From contig CAWBWT010000002.1 of the NCBI GenBank assembly GCA_963792675.1, positions 3,534,001-3,598,000 of the forward strand: 64,000 bases of DNA. Reading direction: 5' to 3'. Shown in pieces: positions 1-7,180 of the stretch; the first letter of the stretch is position 1, and each line of letters starts with the position of its first letter. The notes beneath the pieces are model-generated. The model had not been told where the DNA came from and ran no database searches. It worked only from the letters and a program-made list of their open reading frames with translations. The position numbers were made by a program, and so were the translations under genes. The stretch is from JBBROS01 sp963792675. Its GTDB lineage: Bacteria > Pseudomonadota > Alphaproteobacteria > Acetobacterales > Acetobacteraceae.

Positions 1-49
1 AGACGAGATTTTGGTAGGTCCAGAAAAAGTCGTCGAGCCAGGGGGGCAT
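1..49 (-). CDS. livM: Branched-chain amino acid ABC permease LivM, first codons only
   Basis: Only the first 16 codons are inside the window, beginning MPPWLDDFFWTYQN, and the gene runs off the left edge. Its ATG overlaps the TGA of the upstream permease gene by one base (TGATG), the usual arrangement of livH followed by livM. The identification rests mainly on this position, because the visible residues are too few to recognise alone. The expected product is the second membrane subunit of a high-affinity leucine/isoleucine/valine or related importer. Confidence 0.6.
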   Translation of the reverse strand, partial: MPPWLDDFFWTYQNLV

Positions 50-930
50 CAGGCGCGCCGCAGCACGGCGCGGCCGAACAGCCCCGAAGGCCGCGTCCAC
101 AGCACCGCGACCAGGATGAGGAACGCCACCGCTTCCTTGAGACCGGAGGACAGATAGCCGGCGGTCAGAACCTCGATGACGCCGAGCGCGAGGCCGGCCA
201 GCACCGCGCCGCGCAGGTCGCCCATGCCGCCGACGATGATCACGACGAAGCCACGCAGCATCATCGTTTCGCCCATGTAGGGCTGGATCGCGTTGAAGTT
301 GAGGCCGATCAGGACGCCGCCGGCGCCGGCCAGGCAACCGGACACGAACGAGACCAGGGTCGCGGCAAGCCCGGTGTTGATCCCCATCAGTTGCGCCGCG
401 TCCGGCTTTTCCGCCATGGCCCGGATCGCCAGGCCGAGCCGCGTGCCGCGCATCAGTGCCGCGAGTGCGGCGACGAGCACGGCGGTCGCGCCCAGGATCA
501 GCAGCTGCGCCGCGGTGATCCGCACCGGCCCGACCGTCCAGGCGTCGCTGCTGATGACGCCGGGCGGAAGCCGGCGGATGTCGGAACCCAGCCAGGCGGT
601 CAGCGCGGCATAAAGCGCCAGCACGCCCCCCAGCGTCACCATCAGGAACGAGAGCTCCGGCGCGCGCAGCCGGCGCAGGCGGGTGAGCAGGATCGCATCG
701 AGCACGACCGCGATGGCGCCGGCGCCGAGCGCGGCCAGCGGCAAGGCGGCCCAAATCGACAGCCCGTAGCTGCGGGTCAGCCACCAGGCGAGCAGCGCGC
801 CGGCCGAGAAATAGAAGCCGTAGGTGAGATTGATGATCCGCAGCACGCCGAACATCAGCGTGAAGCCGAGCGCGAACAGGGCATAGGTCGCACCCAGCAG
901 GACGCCGTTGACAAGCTGTTGCTCCAGCAT
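49..930 (-). CDS. livH: Branched-chain amino acid ABC transporter permease LivH
   Basis: This is an inner-membrane permease of a LivFGHMJ-type importer. The chosen ATG at 930 gives MLEQQLVNGVLLGATYAL, the typical LivH N-terminus, and about 293 residues, the normal length. An in-frame start further upstream (1023) would add a non-homologous tail. The sequence is almost wholly hydrophobic, with about eight membrane segments. It carries the family stretches LGFTLMFGVLRIINLTYG near residue 25, and DAAQLMGIN and FVVIIVGGMGDLRGAVLAGL further on. It overlaps livM by one base. The substrate may be branched-chain amino acids, amides or urea; the ATPase and binding-protein genes that would help decide lie outside the window. 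Confidence 0.93.
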   Translation of the reverse strand: MLEQQLVNGVLLGATYALFALGFTLMFGVLRIINLTYGFYFSAGALLAWWLTRSYGLSIWAALPLAALGAGAIAVVLDAILLTRLRRLRAPELSFLMVTLGGVLALYAALTAWLGSDIRRLPPGVISSDAWTVGPVRITAAQLLILGATAVLVAALAALMRGTRLGLAIRAMAEKPDAAQLMGINTGLAATLVSFVSGCLAGAGGVLIGLNFNAIQPYMGETMMLRGFVVIIVGGMGDLRGAVLAGLALGVIEVLTAGYLSSGLKEAVAFLILVAVLWTRPSGLFGRAVLRRA

Positions 931-1043
931 CGCGGCGCTATAAGTGAGTTGCGCCGACACGTCCAGGCAGGGCGGTCTTGCATTCGCGGGTCTGGGGCCG
1001 CCGGCCCCAGCGGGTGAGGGCAACGCCCTCGAACCTCACCTCC

Positions 1044-1880
1044 TCAGGCGAACAGGCTGGCAAGCCCGGTCGCCGGAGTCGTGCCGTTGCTGGCGGCGGC
1101 GTCGGCCGCGGCCTGGCCGGCGGCGACCAAATAGCGCTTGGTGAACTGGTCGACGAACGCCGCCGACTTGAATTTCGTGATGTCCAGCTGCGACGAGATC
1201 GACTTCTCTTGCGCCTGCAGCGATTGGAACGCGATCTGCTTGGGGATGTTCAGCGCCACCGTCACGACCTCGCGCAGGTTCTTGTCGCCCAGGATCTGAT
1301 CGACCGAGGTGATCGTGCTCGCCCGGCTGCGGAAGTCGAGCGCGTAGGACAGGCCAGGCGTCGCCGCGTCGAGGCTTTGCCGCCATTTCACTTCCGCATA
1401 GCCGTTCGCCAAGCTGTCCAGGACACCCGACTTTTGCAGCGCGGCGAGGCCCTTGTTGGCGAAATCGTAGGTCTTGGCGACGCTCAGCCAGCGTGTGTCG
1501 GTGAGCTTGCTGGCCAGTGAACCAGTCTTGCTCGTGTCCGATAGCAAGGCCTTGCTGACCAGCGCGCCGTAGTCGGTCTGATCGCCCAAGCCGTTCGCGG
1601 TCAGCAGCACCTTGCGCGCGACCGGGTTGGCCAGCAGTTCGGCCGGCGTCTTGGCCTTCGCCACCGCGGCGCGGAACGTCGCGATGTCGCGGGCGGTTTC
1701 CGGCTCCTTGGCGACCGTGGCCACGCTTTTGGTCTCGGTCTTGAGGGCGAGCTGCAGCGCCAAGACCGGGTTGCTGCTCCCGGCACCGGTGGAGTTGCCA
1801 TAGATGATGCCGAGCAGGTCGCTCGACGACTGGTTGGCCGTCGTCGGCAAAAGGCTCAGCGAAAGGGAGTTGAGCGACAT
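1044..1880 (-). CDS. DUF1217 domain protein (flagellum-associated family)
   Basis: This protein of 278 residues resembles the DUF1217 family, found in many alphaproteobacteria and often near flagellar genes. It begins MSLNSLSLSLLPTTANQ and has no signal peptide or membrane helix. It contains the family-like features ARDIATFRAAVAKAKTPAEL, then LLANPVARKVLLTANGLGD, and a C-terminal alanine-rich tail ending GLASLFA. Family members are often called flagellar proteins by association, but their biochemical role is not established. No flagellar gene lies nearby here, so the functional link is inference. The neighbouring livH and cbiB genes do not suggest a shared role. It diverges from cbiB with only 56 bp between the two starts. 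Confidence 0.75.
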   Translation of the reverse strand: MSLNSLSLSLLPTTANQSSSDLLGIIYGNSTGAGSSNPVLALQLALKTETKSVATVAKEPETARDIATFRAAVAKAKTPAELLANPVARKVLLTANGLGDQTDYGALVSKALLSDTSKTGSLASKLTDTRWLSVAKTYDFANKGLAALQKSGVLDSLANGYAEVKWRQSLDAATPGLSYALDFRSRASTITSVDQILGDKNLREVVTVALNIPKQIAFQSLQAQEKSISSQLDITKFKSAAFVDQFTKRYLVAAGQAAADAAASNGTTPATGLASLFA

Positions 1881-1936
1881 GCGCCCACGCTACAAGCCGA
1901 CTGTGAAGGAATCCTTAACGCCGCTACACCCGCACG

Positions 1937-2869
1937 ATGCCGAATCCCGTGGCGGTCACCGCCTGCGCCCTGCTGATCGAGGCTGCATTCGGCTATCCGG
2001 CCTGGCTGTTCCAGGCCGTTCGCCACCCGGTGGTGTGGCTGGGGCGGCTGATCGCGACGCTCGACCGGAGGCTACCGCGCAGCCGTCCGGCGGGAGCCCT
2101 GGCGTTGGCGGCGGTCCTGCTCGCGGCGGCGCTGCCGGGCATGGTGCTGACGGCCCTGCTCCCGCTGCTGCCGCTCGCCGTGCTCGCCAGCACCTGCCTG
2201 GCGCAGCGCAGCCTGGCGCAGCACGTTTCGGCAGTTGCGTCCGGGTTGCGCCTGGGGCTGCCGGAGGGGCGCGCGGCGGTGGCCCACATCGTCGGCCGTG
2301 ACCCGCACCAACTCGACGCCGCCGCGGTGGCCCGCGCCGCCATCGAGAGCCTGGCAGAGAATTTTTCGGACGGGGTGGTGGCGCCGGCCTTTTGGGGCTG
2401 CGTCGCCGGGCTGCCGGGGATGGCCGTGTTCAAGGCCGTCAACACCGCCGACAGCATGATCGGCCATCGGACGCCGCGGCACGAGCGGTTCGGCTGGGCG
2501 GCGGCACGGCTCGACGACCTCGTCAACCTGCCGGCGTCCCGCCTCGCGGCGACCTGGATCGTGCTCGCCGCCGCCCTGCTTCCCGGTGGTCGAGCCGGCG
2601 AAGCGCTACGGGCGGTGTGGCGTGACGCCGGGCGCCACCGCTCACCGAATGCGGGCTGGCCCGAGGCGGCGATGGCCGGTGCGCTCGGGCTGCGTTTGGC
2701 CGGGCCGCGCAGCTACGGCGGCGTCGCGCTCGCCGAGGCGGCCTGGATGGGCGGCGGGCGCGCCGAGGCGACCCCGGACGATATCGAGCGCGCGCTGGTG
2801 CTGTATCGGCTCGCCTGCGGCTTGCAGGTGGCGGCGGTCGGCGTGCTGGCGCTCACCGCGCGAGGCTGA
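1937..2869 (+). CDS. cbiB: Adenosylcobinamide-phosphate synthase (CbiB/CobD)
   Basis: This integral membrane enzyme attaches the aminopropanol arm (or its phosphate) to adenosylcobyric acid, giving adenosylcobinamide (phosphate). It has 310 residues, the usual length, with about five hydrophobic segments. Family landmarks visible are EAAFGYPAW and HPVVWLGRLI near residues 17-40, the loop ESLAENFSDGVVAPAFW near 140, and KAVNTADSMIGHR near 165. It is named CobD in the Pseudomonas denitrificans scheme. The last 17 bases overlap the end of cobQ on the opposite strand, a convergent arrangement that fits a compact cob cluster. Confidence 0.93.
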   Translation: MPNPVAVTACALLIEAAFGYPAWLFQAVRHPVVWLGRLIATLDRRLPRSRPAGALALAAVLLAAALPGMVLTALLPLLPLAVLASTCLAQRSLAQHVSAVASGLRLGLPEGRAAVAHIVGRDPHQLDAAAVARAAIESLAENFSDGVVAPAFWGCVAGLPGMAVFKAVNTADSMIGHRTPRHERFGWAAARLDDLVNLPASRLAATWIVLAAALLPGGRAGEALRAVWRDAGRHRSPNAGWPEAAMAGALGLRLAGPRSYGGVALAEAAWMGGGRAEATPDDIERALVLYRLACGLQVAAVGVLALTARG

Positions 2870-4301
2870 GCAGCCGCTCCAGGTCCATCGCGGCCTCGAG
2901 GTGAGCGGCCAAGCCGTCCAGCGCCGCTTCCACCGCGGCGGCGTGGCGATGCCCGGACGGCGCCGCGCCCCAACGCCGCAGCCAGGCAGCCCGCTGCGCA
3001 TCGTCGCCGAACAGGCCATGCAGGTAGGTGCCCTGGACACGGCCGTCCGCGCTGGTCGCCCCCTCCGCCCGTCCGTCGGCCAACCGCAGCACCGGCCGCG
3101 CCGCGTCCGGCCCCGCCGTCCGTCCCATGTGCATCTCGTAGCCGCAGACCGGCACGCCGTCGGCATCATGCCCGCTCACCGCGGCCAGCCGCTTGTCCCC
3201 GGTCAAAACCGTGTCGACGTCGAGCAGTCCGAGCCCCGGGACGCTGCCGGCCGGGCCTTCCACGCCGTCCGGGTCGGCCACGATGCGGCCCAGCATCTGA
3301 AAGCCGCCGCACAGTCCCAGCACTCGCCCGCCGCGCCGCGCATGAGCGGCGATGTCGATATCCCAGCCGGCGTCCCGCAACGATGCAAGGTCGGCGATCG
3401 TGCTTTTCGAGCCCGGCAGCAACACGAGGTCGCAAACCGGCAGGGCCGTGCCGGGCCGGACCAGCGACAGGGCGACGCCGGGCTCGTGCGCCAGCGGATC
3501 GAGGTCATCGAAATTGGCGATCATCGGCAGCAGCGGGACGGCGACCCGCAGCCCGCCGCCGCGTCCGTCGCTCGCCCGGAGATCGGCCGCGTCCTCCGCC
3601 GGGAGCGTCCCCGCGCCGGCAAAGAACGGCATCAAGCCGAGCGGCGCCCAGCCGGTACGGGCGGCGATGAACGCCATCCCGTCGGCAAACAGGGTCGGGT
3701 CGCCGCGCATCCGGTTGACCACGAAGCCGCAGACCAGCGCCGCATCGGCCGGGTCGAGCACGGCATGGGTGCCGACCAGGCTGGCGATGACGCCGCCGCG
3801 GTCGATGTCGCCGACCACCATCACCGGCGTGCCGGTCGCGCGGGCGAAGCCCATGTTGGCGATGTCGCCGGCCCGCAGGTTCACCTCCGAGGCGCTGCCG
3901 GCACCCTCGACCAGCACGAGGTCGGCTTCGGCCCGCATCCGCGCGAAACTGTCGAGCACGGCCGGCAGCAGCGCGGGCTTCATCGCCTGGTAGGCGCGCG
4001 CCCGGGCGGTGCCGCGCACTCTGCCCTGCACCACGACCTGCGATCCGGTTTCGCTTTGCGGCTTCAGCAGGACCGGGTTCATGTGCACGCTCGGCGCCAC
4101 GCCGGCCGCCTGCGCCTGCAGCGCCTGGGCGCGGCCGATCTCGCCGCCCTCCGGGGTGACGGCGGCGTTGTTGGACATGTTCTGCGGCTTGAACGGCCGC
4201 ACCCGCAGGCCGCGGCGGGTGAACGCCCGGCACAGCCCGGCCACCAGCAGCGACTTCCCGACCGACGACCCGGTGCCCTGCAGCATCAGGGCGACAGTCA
4301 A
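2853..4301 (-). CDS. cobQ: Cobyric acid synthase CobQ (CbiP)
   Basis: This glutamine-dependent amidase adds amides b, d, e and g to adenosylcobyrinic a,c-diamide in the cytosol. It has 482 residues. The N-terminal dethiobiotin-synthetase-like ATPase starts LMLQGTGSSVGKSLLVAG, followed by FKPQNMSNN. The C-terminal class I glutaminase-like domain has the nucleophile in GLCGGFQMLG (about residue 330) and the histidine in GTYLHGLF (about residue 435). The TTG at 4301 is chosen because it yields the conserved TVALMLQGTG start and overlaps the cobO stop by four bases (TTGA). An internal ATG at 4286 is the alternative. It is the third gene of a cobU-cobO-cobQ run. Confidence 0.94.
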   Translation of the reverse strand: MTVALMLQGTGSSVGKSLLVAGLCRAFTRRGLRVRPFKPQNMSNNAAVTPEGGEIGRAQALQAQAAGVAPSVHMNPVLLKPQSETGSQVVVQGRVRGTARARAYQAMKPALLPAVLDSFARMRAEADLVLVEGAGSASEVNLRAGDIANMGFARATGTPVMVVGDIDRGGVIASLVGTHAVLDPADAALVCGFVVNRMRGDPTLFADGMAFIAARTGWAPLGLMPFFAGAGTLPAEDAADLRASDGRGGGLRVAVPLLPMIANFDDLDPLAHEPGVALSLVRPGTALPVCDLVLLPGSKSTIADLASLRDAGWDIDIAAHARRGGRVLGLCGGFQMLGRIVADPDGVEGPAGSVPGLGLLDVDTVLTGDKRLAAVSGHDADGVPVCGYEMHMGRTAGPDAARPVLRLADGRAEGATSADGRVQGTYLHGLFGDDAQRAAWLRRWGAAPSGHRHAAAVEAALDGLAAHLEAAMDLERLLSLAR

Positions 4302-4900
4302 AACTCCATCCCCTCCTGCGCCTTCACCCCCGCCGCGAAGTGGTGCTTCACGGCCACCATCTCCGTCACCAAATCGGCCGCCTCGATCAGCGAGGGGCGG
4401 GCGTTGCGGCCCGTGACGACCACGTGCAGCCCGGGCGGGCGGGTGACCAGTGCCGCCACCACCTCCGCCTCCGGCAGGTAATCGTAGCGGAGCGCGATGT
4501 TGAGTTCGTCCAGCACCAGCAAGCCGAGGCCGGGGCGATGCATCAGCTCGACCGCTTTGTCCCAGGCGCGCCGGGCGGCGGCGACGTCGCGGTCGCGGTC
4601 CTGGGTTTCCCAGGTGAACCCCTCGCCCATGGTGTGCCACTCGACCAGGTCGTCGAACCGGGCCAGTGCGGAGCGCTCGCCGGTGCTCCAGGCGCCCTTG
4701 ATGAACTGCACCACACCGCACGGCCGGCCGCGGCCGACCATGCGCAGCAGCAGGCCGAAGGCCGCCGTCGTCTTGCCCTTGCCCGGCCCGGTATGGACCA
4801 TCAGCAGGCCCTTCTCGACCGTCTTCGAGGCGACCTCGGCGTCCTGCACCGCCTTGCGCCTGGCCATCTTGGCCGCGTGCCGGGCCGCTTCGTCGTCCAT
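4298..4900 (-). CDS. cobO: Corrinoid adenosyltransferase CobO (BtuR/CobA type)
   Basis: This ATP:cob(I)yrinic acid a,c-diamide adenosyltransferase puts the upper adenosyl ligand on cobalt. It has 200 residues, the normal size. The P-loop HTGPGKGKTTAAFG lies near residue 35. Other family stretches are VVQFIKGAWSTGER, LGLLVLDELNIALRYDYL and VVVTGRNARPSLIEAADLVTEM. The start ATG at 4900 overlaps the cobU stop by one base (TGATG) and the stop overlaps cobQ by four, so the three genes are probably translationally coupled. Confidence 0.95.
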   Translation of the reverse strand: MDDEAARHAAKMARRKAVQDAEVASKTVEKGLLMVHTGPGKGKTTAAFGLLLRMVGRGRPCGVVQFIKGAWSTGERSALARFDDLVEWHTMGEGFTWETQDRDRDVAAARRAWDKAVELMHRPGLGLLVLDELNIALRYDYLPEAEVVAALVTRPPGLHVVVTGRNARPSLIEAADLVTEMVAVKHHFAAGVKAQEGMEF

Positions 4901-5415
4901 CACTTCACCTGCATCGGAATGCCCGCGACCATCATCACCACCCGCTCCGCCCGGGCCGCAAGCCTCTGGTGCAGGATGCCGGCCGCATCGCGGAAGCGCC
5001 GCGCCAGCGCGTTGTCCGGCACGATCCCCAGCCCGACCTCGTTCGACACCAGCACGGTGGGCGCCAGCCGCGCCGTCAACGCCGCTTCCAGCGATGCGGC
5101 CGCGGCGTCCACGTCGCGCTCGGCCAGCAGCAGGTTCGTCAGCCAAAGCGTCAGGCAATCCACCAGCACCGGCCCGTGCGCGGCCAGGGCGGCCGGCAGG
5201 TCGAGCGGCGCCTCGACCGTCACCCAGCCCGGCGCCCGCGCCGCCCGGTGCGCGGCGATACGCGCCCGCATCTCGTCATCGAACGCCTGCGCGGTGGCGA
5301 CGTAGGTCCAGGGCGGCGGCGACCGCATTACCAGCGCTTCGGCATGCCGGCTCTTGCCCGAGCGGGCGCCGCCCAGCACCAACGTCCATTTGCCCGCGTC
5401 CATCGAACCGCTCAT
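4900..5415 (-). CDS. cobP: Adenosylcobinamide kinase / guanylyltransferase (CobP/CobU)
   Basis: This bifunctional enzyme phosphorylates adenosylcobinamide and then activates it with GMP for joining to the lower ligand. It has 171 residues. The P-loop GGARSGKSRHAEAL is near residue 15, the Walker-B-like stretch VLVDCLTLWLTNLLL near 85, and VSNEVGLGIVPDNALARRFRD near 125. The first ATG at 5415 and a second at 5403 (MDAGKWTLVLGG) are both possible starts. It is the first gene of the minus-strand cobU-cobO-cobQ operon, and its start lies 28 bp from the riboswitch that belongs to the opposite strand. The gene is called cobU in the enteric scheme. Confidence 0.93.
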   Translation of the reverse strand: MSGSMDAGKWTLVLGGARSGKSRHAEALVMRSPPPWTYVATAQAFDDEMRARIAAHRAARAPGWVTVEAPLDLPAALAAHGPVLVDCLTLWLTNLLLAERDVDAAAASLEAALTARLAPTVLVSNEVGLGIVPDNALARRFRDAAGILHQRLAARAERVVMMVAGIPMQVK

Positions 5416-5442
5416 ACTGCGTCCCGATGGTCCCTCCTAATG

Positions 5443-5614
5443 GCTGATGCCGTGACGGAGGGTGAAAAGGGAAGCCGGTGCGAGACCGGCGCTGTCCCCG
5501 CAACTGTGAGCGGCGAGGCCCCTGCCGCACGCCACTGGGTGATGTCCCGGGAAGGCAGGCAGGGGGCGTGGGTGGCGACACCCGGAACCGCGAGCCAGGA
5601 GACCTGCCATCGGC
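5443..5614 (+). promoter_or_regulatory. Cobalamin riboswitch aptamer
   Basis: This leader RNA element binds adenosylcobalamin and normally represses the genes downstream. Landmarks visible in order are the conserved core GGGAAGCCGGTGCGAGACCG, then CTGTCCCCGCAACTGTGAGC, then GCCACTG and CGGGAAGGC. The B12-box-like GAGCCAGGAGACCTGCCA is at 5592-5609. Bases 5443-5449 (GCTGATG) can pair with 5608-5614 (CATCGGC) to close helix P1. It faces the DUF1636-cobW-cobN-cobG-cobH-cobI-cobJ run on the plus strand, not the minus-strand cobU operon. Confidence 0.95.
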
Positions 5615-5766
5615 GGCCGCATCGCGCGCGGCCGTGACGGAACGCGACGCCGGGCGGGGTGCCCCGGTGGCGGCGATGTGGTCCGGGCCTGGCCCCGGGG
5701 CATCGACTCGCGGGCGGGGGCCCGGGGGCGGTCGGCATTCCGCGTTGACCGGGACACACTCGAACC
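5615..5766 (+). promoter_or_regulatory. Leader between riboswitch and first gene (expression platform)
   Basis: No gene is apparent in these 152 bases. Immediately after the aptamer, 5615-5620 (GGCCGC) can pair with 5628-5633 (GCGGCC), and further G/C-rich self-complementary stretches follow around 5675-5730. There is no T-run, so an intrinsic terminator is not evident. Control might be through Rho or through translation of the first gene. Which helix is the actual switch cannot be decided by eye. Confidence 0.4.
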
Positions 5767-6143
5767 ATGCCCACGATCCACGTCTGCACCACCTGCCGCG
5801 CCGGCCAACCCTTGCCGGAGGGGCCACGCCGCCGGGCCAGTTCATGTTCGAGGCGGTCGCCGGGAGGCGGGGCCGCGAAGCCGGCGACGCCGTCCGGGTG
5901 CTGCCGGTCAAATGCCTGTCGAGCTGCGACCATGGCTGTGCCGCGGCGATCTCGGCACCGGGCAAGTGGACCTATCTGCTGGGCCGGCTCGACCCCTCGC
6001 TGGCTTCCGACCTGCTCGCCTATGCCGCGACCTACGCGGCGCATCCGACCGGCACCGTGCTGCCGTCCCGGCGCCCGGCTTCGCTGGCGAAAATGATCCT
6101 GGGCCGCATGCCGGACCTCGCCGTCGCCGAGGCCGCGGAATGA
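5767..6143 (+). CDS. DUF1636 metal-binding protein, frame broken
   Basis: This small protein of the DUF1636 family is commonly adjacent to cobW. The N-terminus MPTIHVCTTCRAGQPLPEG has the family cysteine pair CTTC. The rest, from TPPGQFMFEAVA through VKCLSSCDHGCAAAISAPGKWTYLLG to the end, is in another frame. One G appears to be missing from the G-run at 5820-5823; restoring it gives one continuous protein of about 126 residues. The stop overlaps the cobW start by four bases (ATGA). The function is not established, though the cysteines and the cobW link suggest metal handling. It is the first gene after the riboswitch. A sequencing error is more likely than a true pseudogene. Confidence 0.72.
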
Positions 6144-7180
6144 CTGCCGTTCCTGCCACCGTCATCACCGGCTTCCTCGGCGCCGGCAAGACCACCCTGC
6201 TGCGCCATCTGGTCGAGCACGCCGGCGGACGGCGCCTCGCCTTGATGGTCAACGAGTTCGGCAGCGTCGGCGTCGATGCCGCGACCTTGCGCGGCTGCGG
6301 CATCCCGGCCTGCGAGGAGGCCGACATCGTCGAGCTGGCCAATGGCTGCCTGTGCTGCACGGTCGCCGACGAGTTCCTGCCGGCGATGGAGGCGCTGCTG
6401 GCCCGCACGCCGCCGCCCGAGCACATCGTCATCGAGACGTCCGGCCTCGCGCTGCCGAAGCCGCTGCTGAAGGCGTTCAACTGGCCCGGTATTCGGTCGC
6501 GGGTGACGGTCGACGGCGTGATCACCGTGGTGGACGGCCCGGCGGTCGCCGACGGCCGCTTCGCCGACGACCCCGAGGCGATGGCGCGGCAGCGCGCGGC
6601 CGACCCGGAGGTGGATCACGACAACCCGCTGGCCGAGGTCTACGAGGACCAGCTCGCCTGCGCCGACCTGGTCGTGCTGAACAAGGCCGACCTGCTCGAC
6701 GACGCGGCGCTCGAGCGCCTGACCGGTGAGATCGCCGCCGCACTGCCGCGGGCCGTCCGCGTCGTTCCCGCCCGGCATGGCCGCCTCGACCCGGCGGTGC
6801 TGCTTGGCCTGGGAGCGGCGGCCGAGGACGACCTGGCCGCCCGCCCGTCGCATCACGACGCCGAGGACGGCGAGCACGAGCACGACGACTTCGAGAGCTT
6901 CGTCGTGCCGCTGCCCGAGATCGCCGCACCGGACGCGCTGCTGGCGCGCCTGCGGACCGTCGCCGAAACGCATGACGTCCTGCGCATGAAGGGGTTCGCC
7001 GCCGTGGGCGGCAAGCCGATGCGGCTCGCGATCCAGGGCGTCGGCGCCCGGTTCGCGGCGGCATTCGACCGGCCGTGGCGCCCCGGCGAGGACCGCGCCG
7101 GGCACCTCGTGGTGATCGGCCAGACCGGCCTCGACCGGGCGGCGATCGCCACGAGCATCGAGGGCGGCATCGCCGCCTGA
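6140..7180 (+). CDS. cobW: CobW-family GTP-binding metallochaperone
   Basis: This G3E-family GTPase is thought to deliver or protect cobalt for corrin metal insertion. It has 346 residues. The P-loop GFLGAGKTTLLRHL begins near residue 10, the metal-binding motif ELANGCLCCTV is near 65-75, and the guanine-specificity motif LNKADL is near 175. A histidine/acid-rich linker (HHDAEDGEHEHDD) around residue 240 is typical of metal-binding members. The C-terminal domain has MKGFAAVGGKPMRLAIQGVG. The ATG at 6140 overlaps the previous stop, and the gene in turn overlaps cobN by one base (TGATG). This placement directly before the chelatase subunit CobN supports a cobalt role rather than a zinc one. Confidence 0.94.
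   Translation: MTAVPATVITGFLGAGKTTLLRHLVEHAGGRRLALMVNEFGSVGVDAATLRGCGIPACEEADIVELANGCLCCTVADEFLPAMEALLARTPPPEHIVIETSGLALPKPLLKAFNWPGIRSRVTVDGVITVVDGPAVADGRFADDPEAMARQRAADPEVDHDNPLAEVYEDQLACADLVVLNKADLLDDAALERLTGEIAAALPRAVRVVPARHGRLDPAVLLGLGAAAEDDLAARPSHHDAEDGEHEHDDFESFVVPLPEIAAPDALLARLRTVAETHDVLRMKGFAAVGGKPMRLAIQGVGARFAAAFDRPWRPGEDRAGHLVVIGQTGLDRAAIATSIEGGIAA

Noticed and set aside
2586..4481. A 631-codon open frame on the plus strand opposite cobQ
   Set aside because: It lies antisense to clearly conserved cobQ and cobO and has the low-complexity Arg/Ala/Pro composition typical of shadow frames in high-GC DNA.
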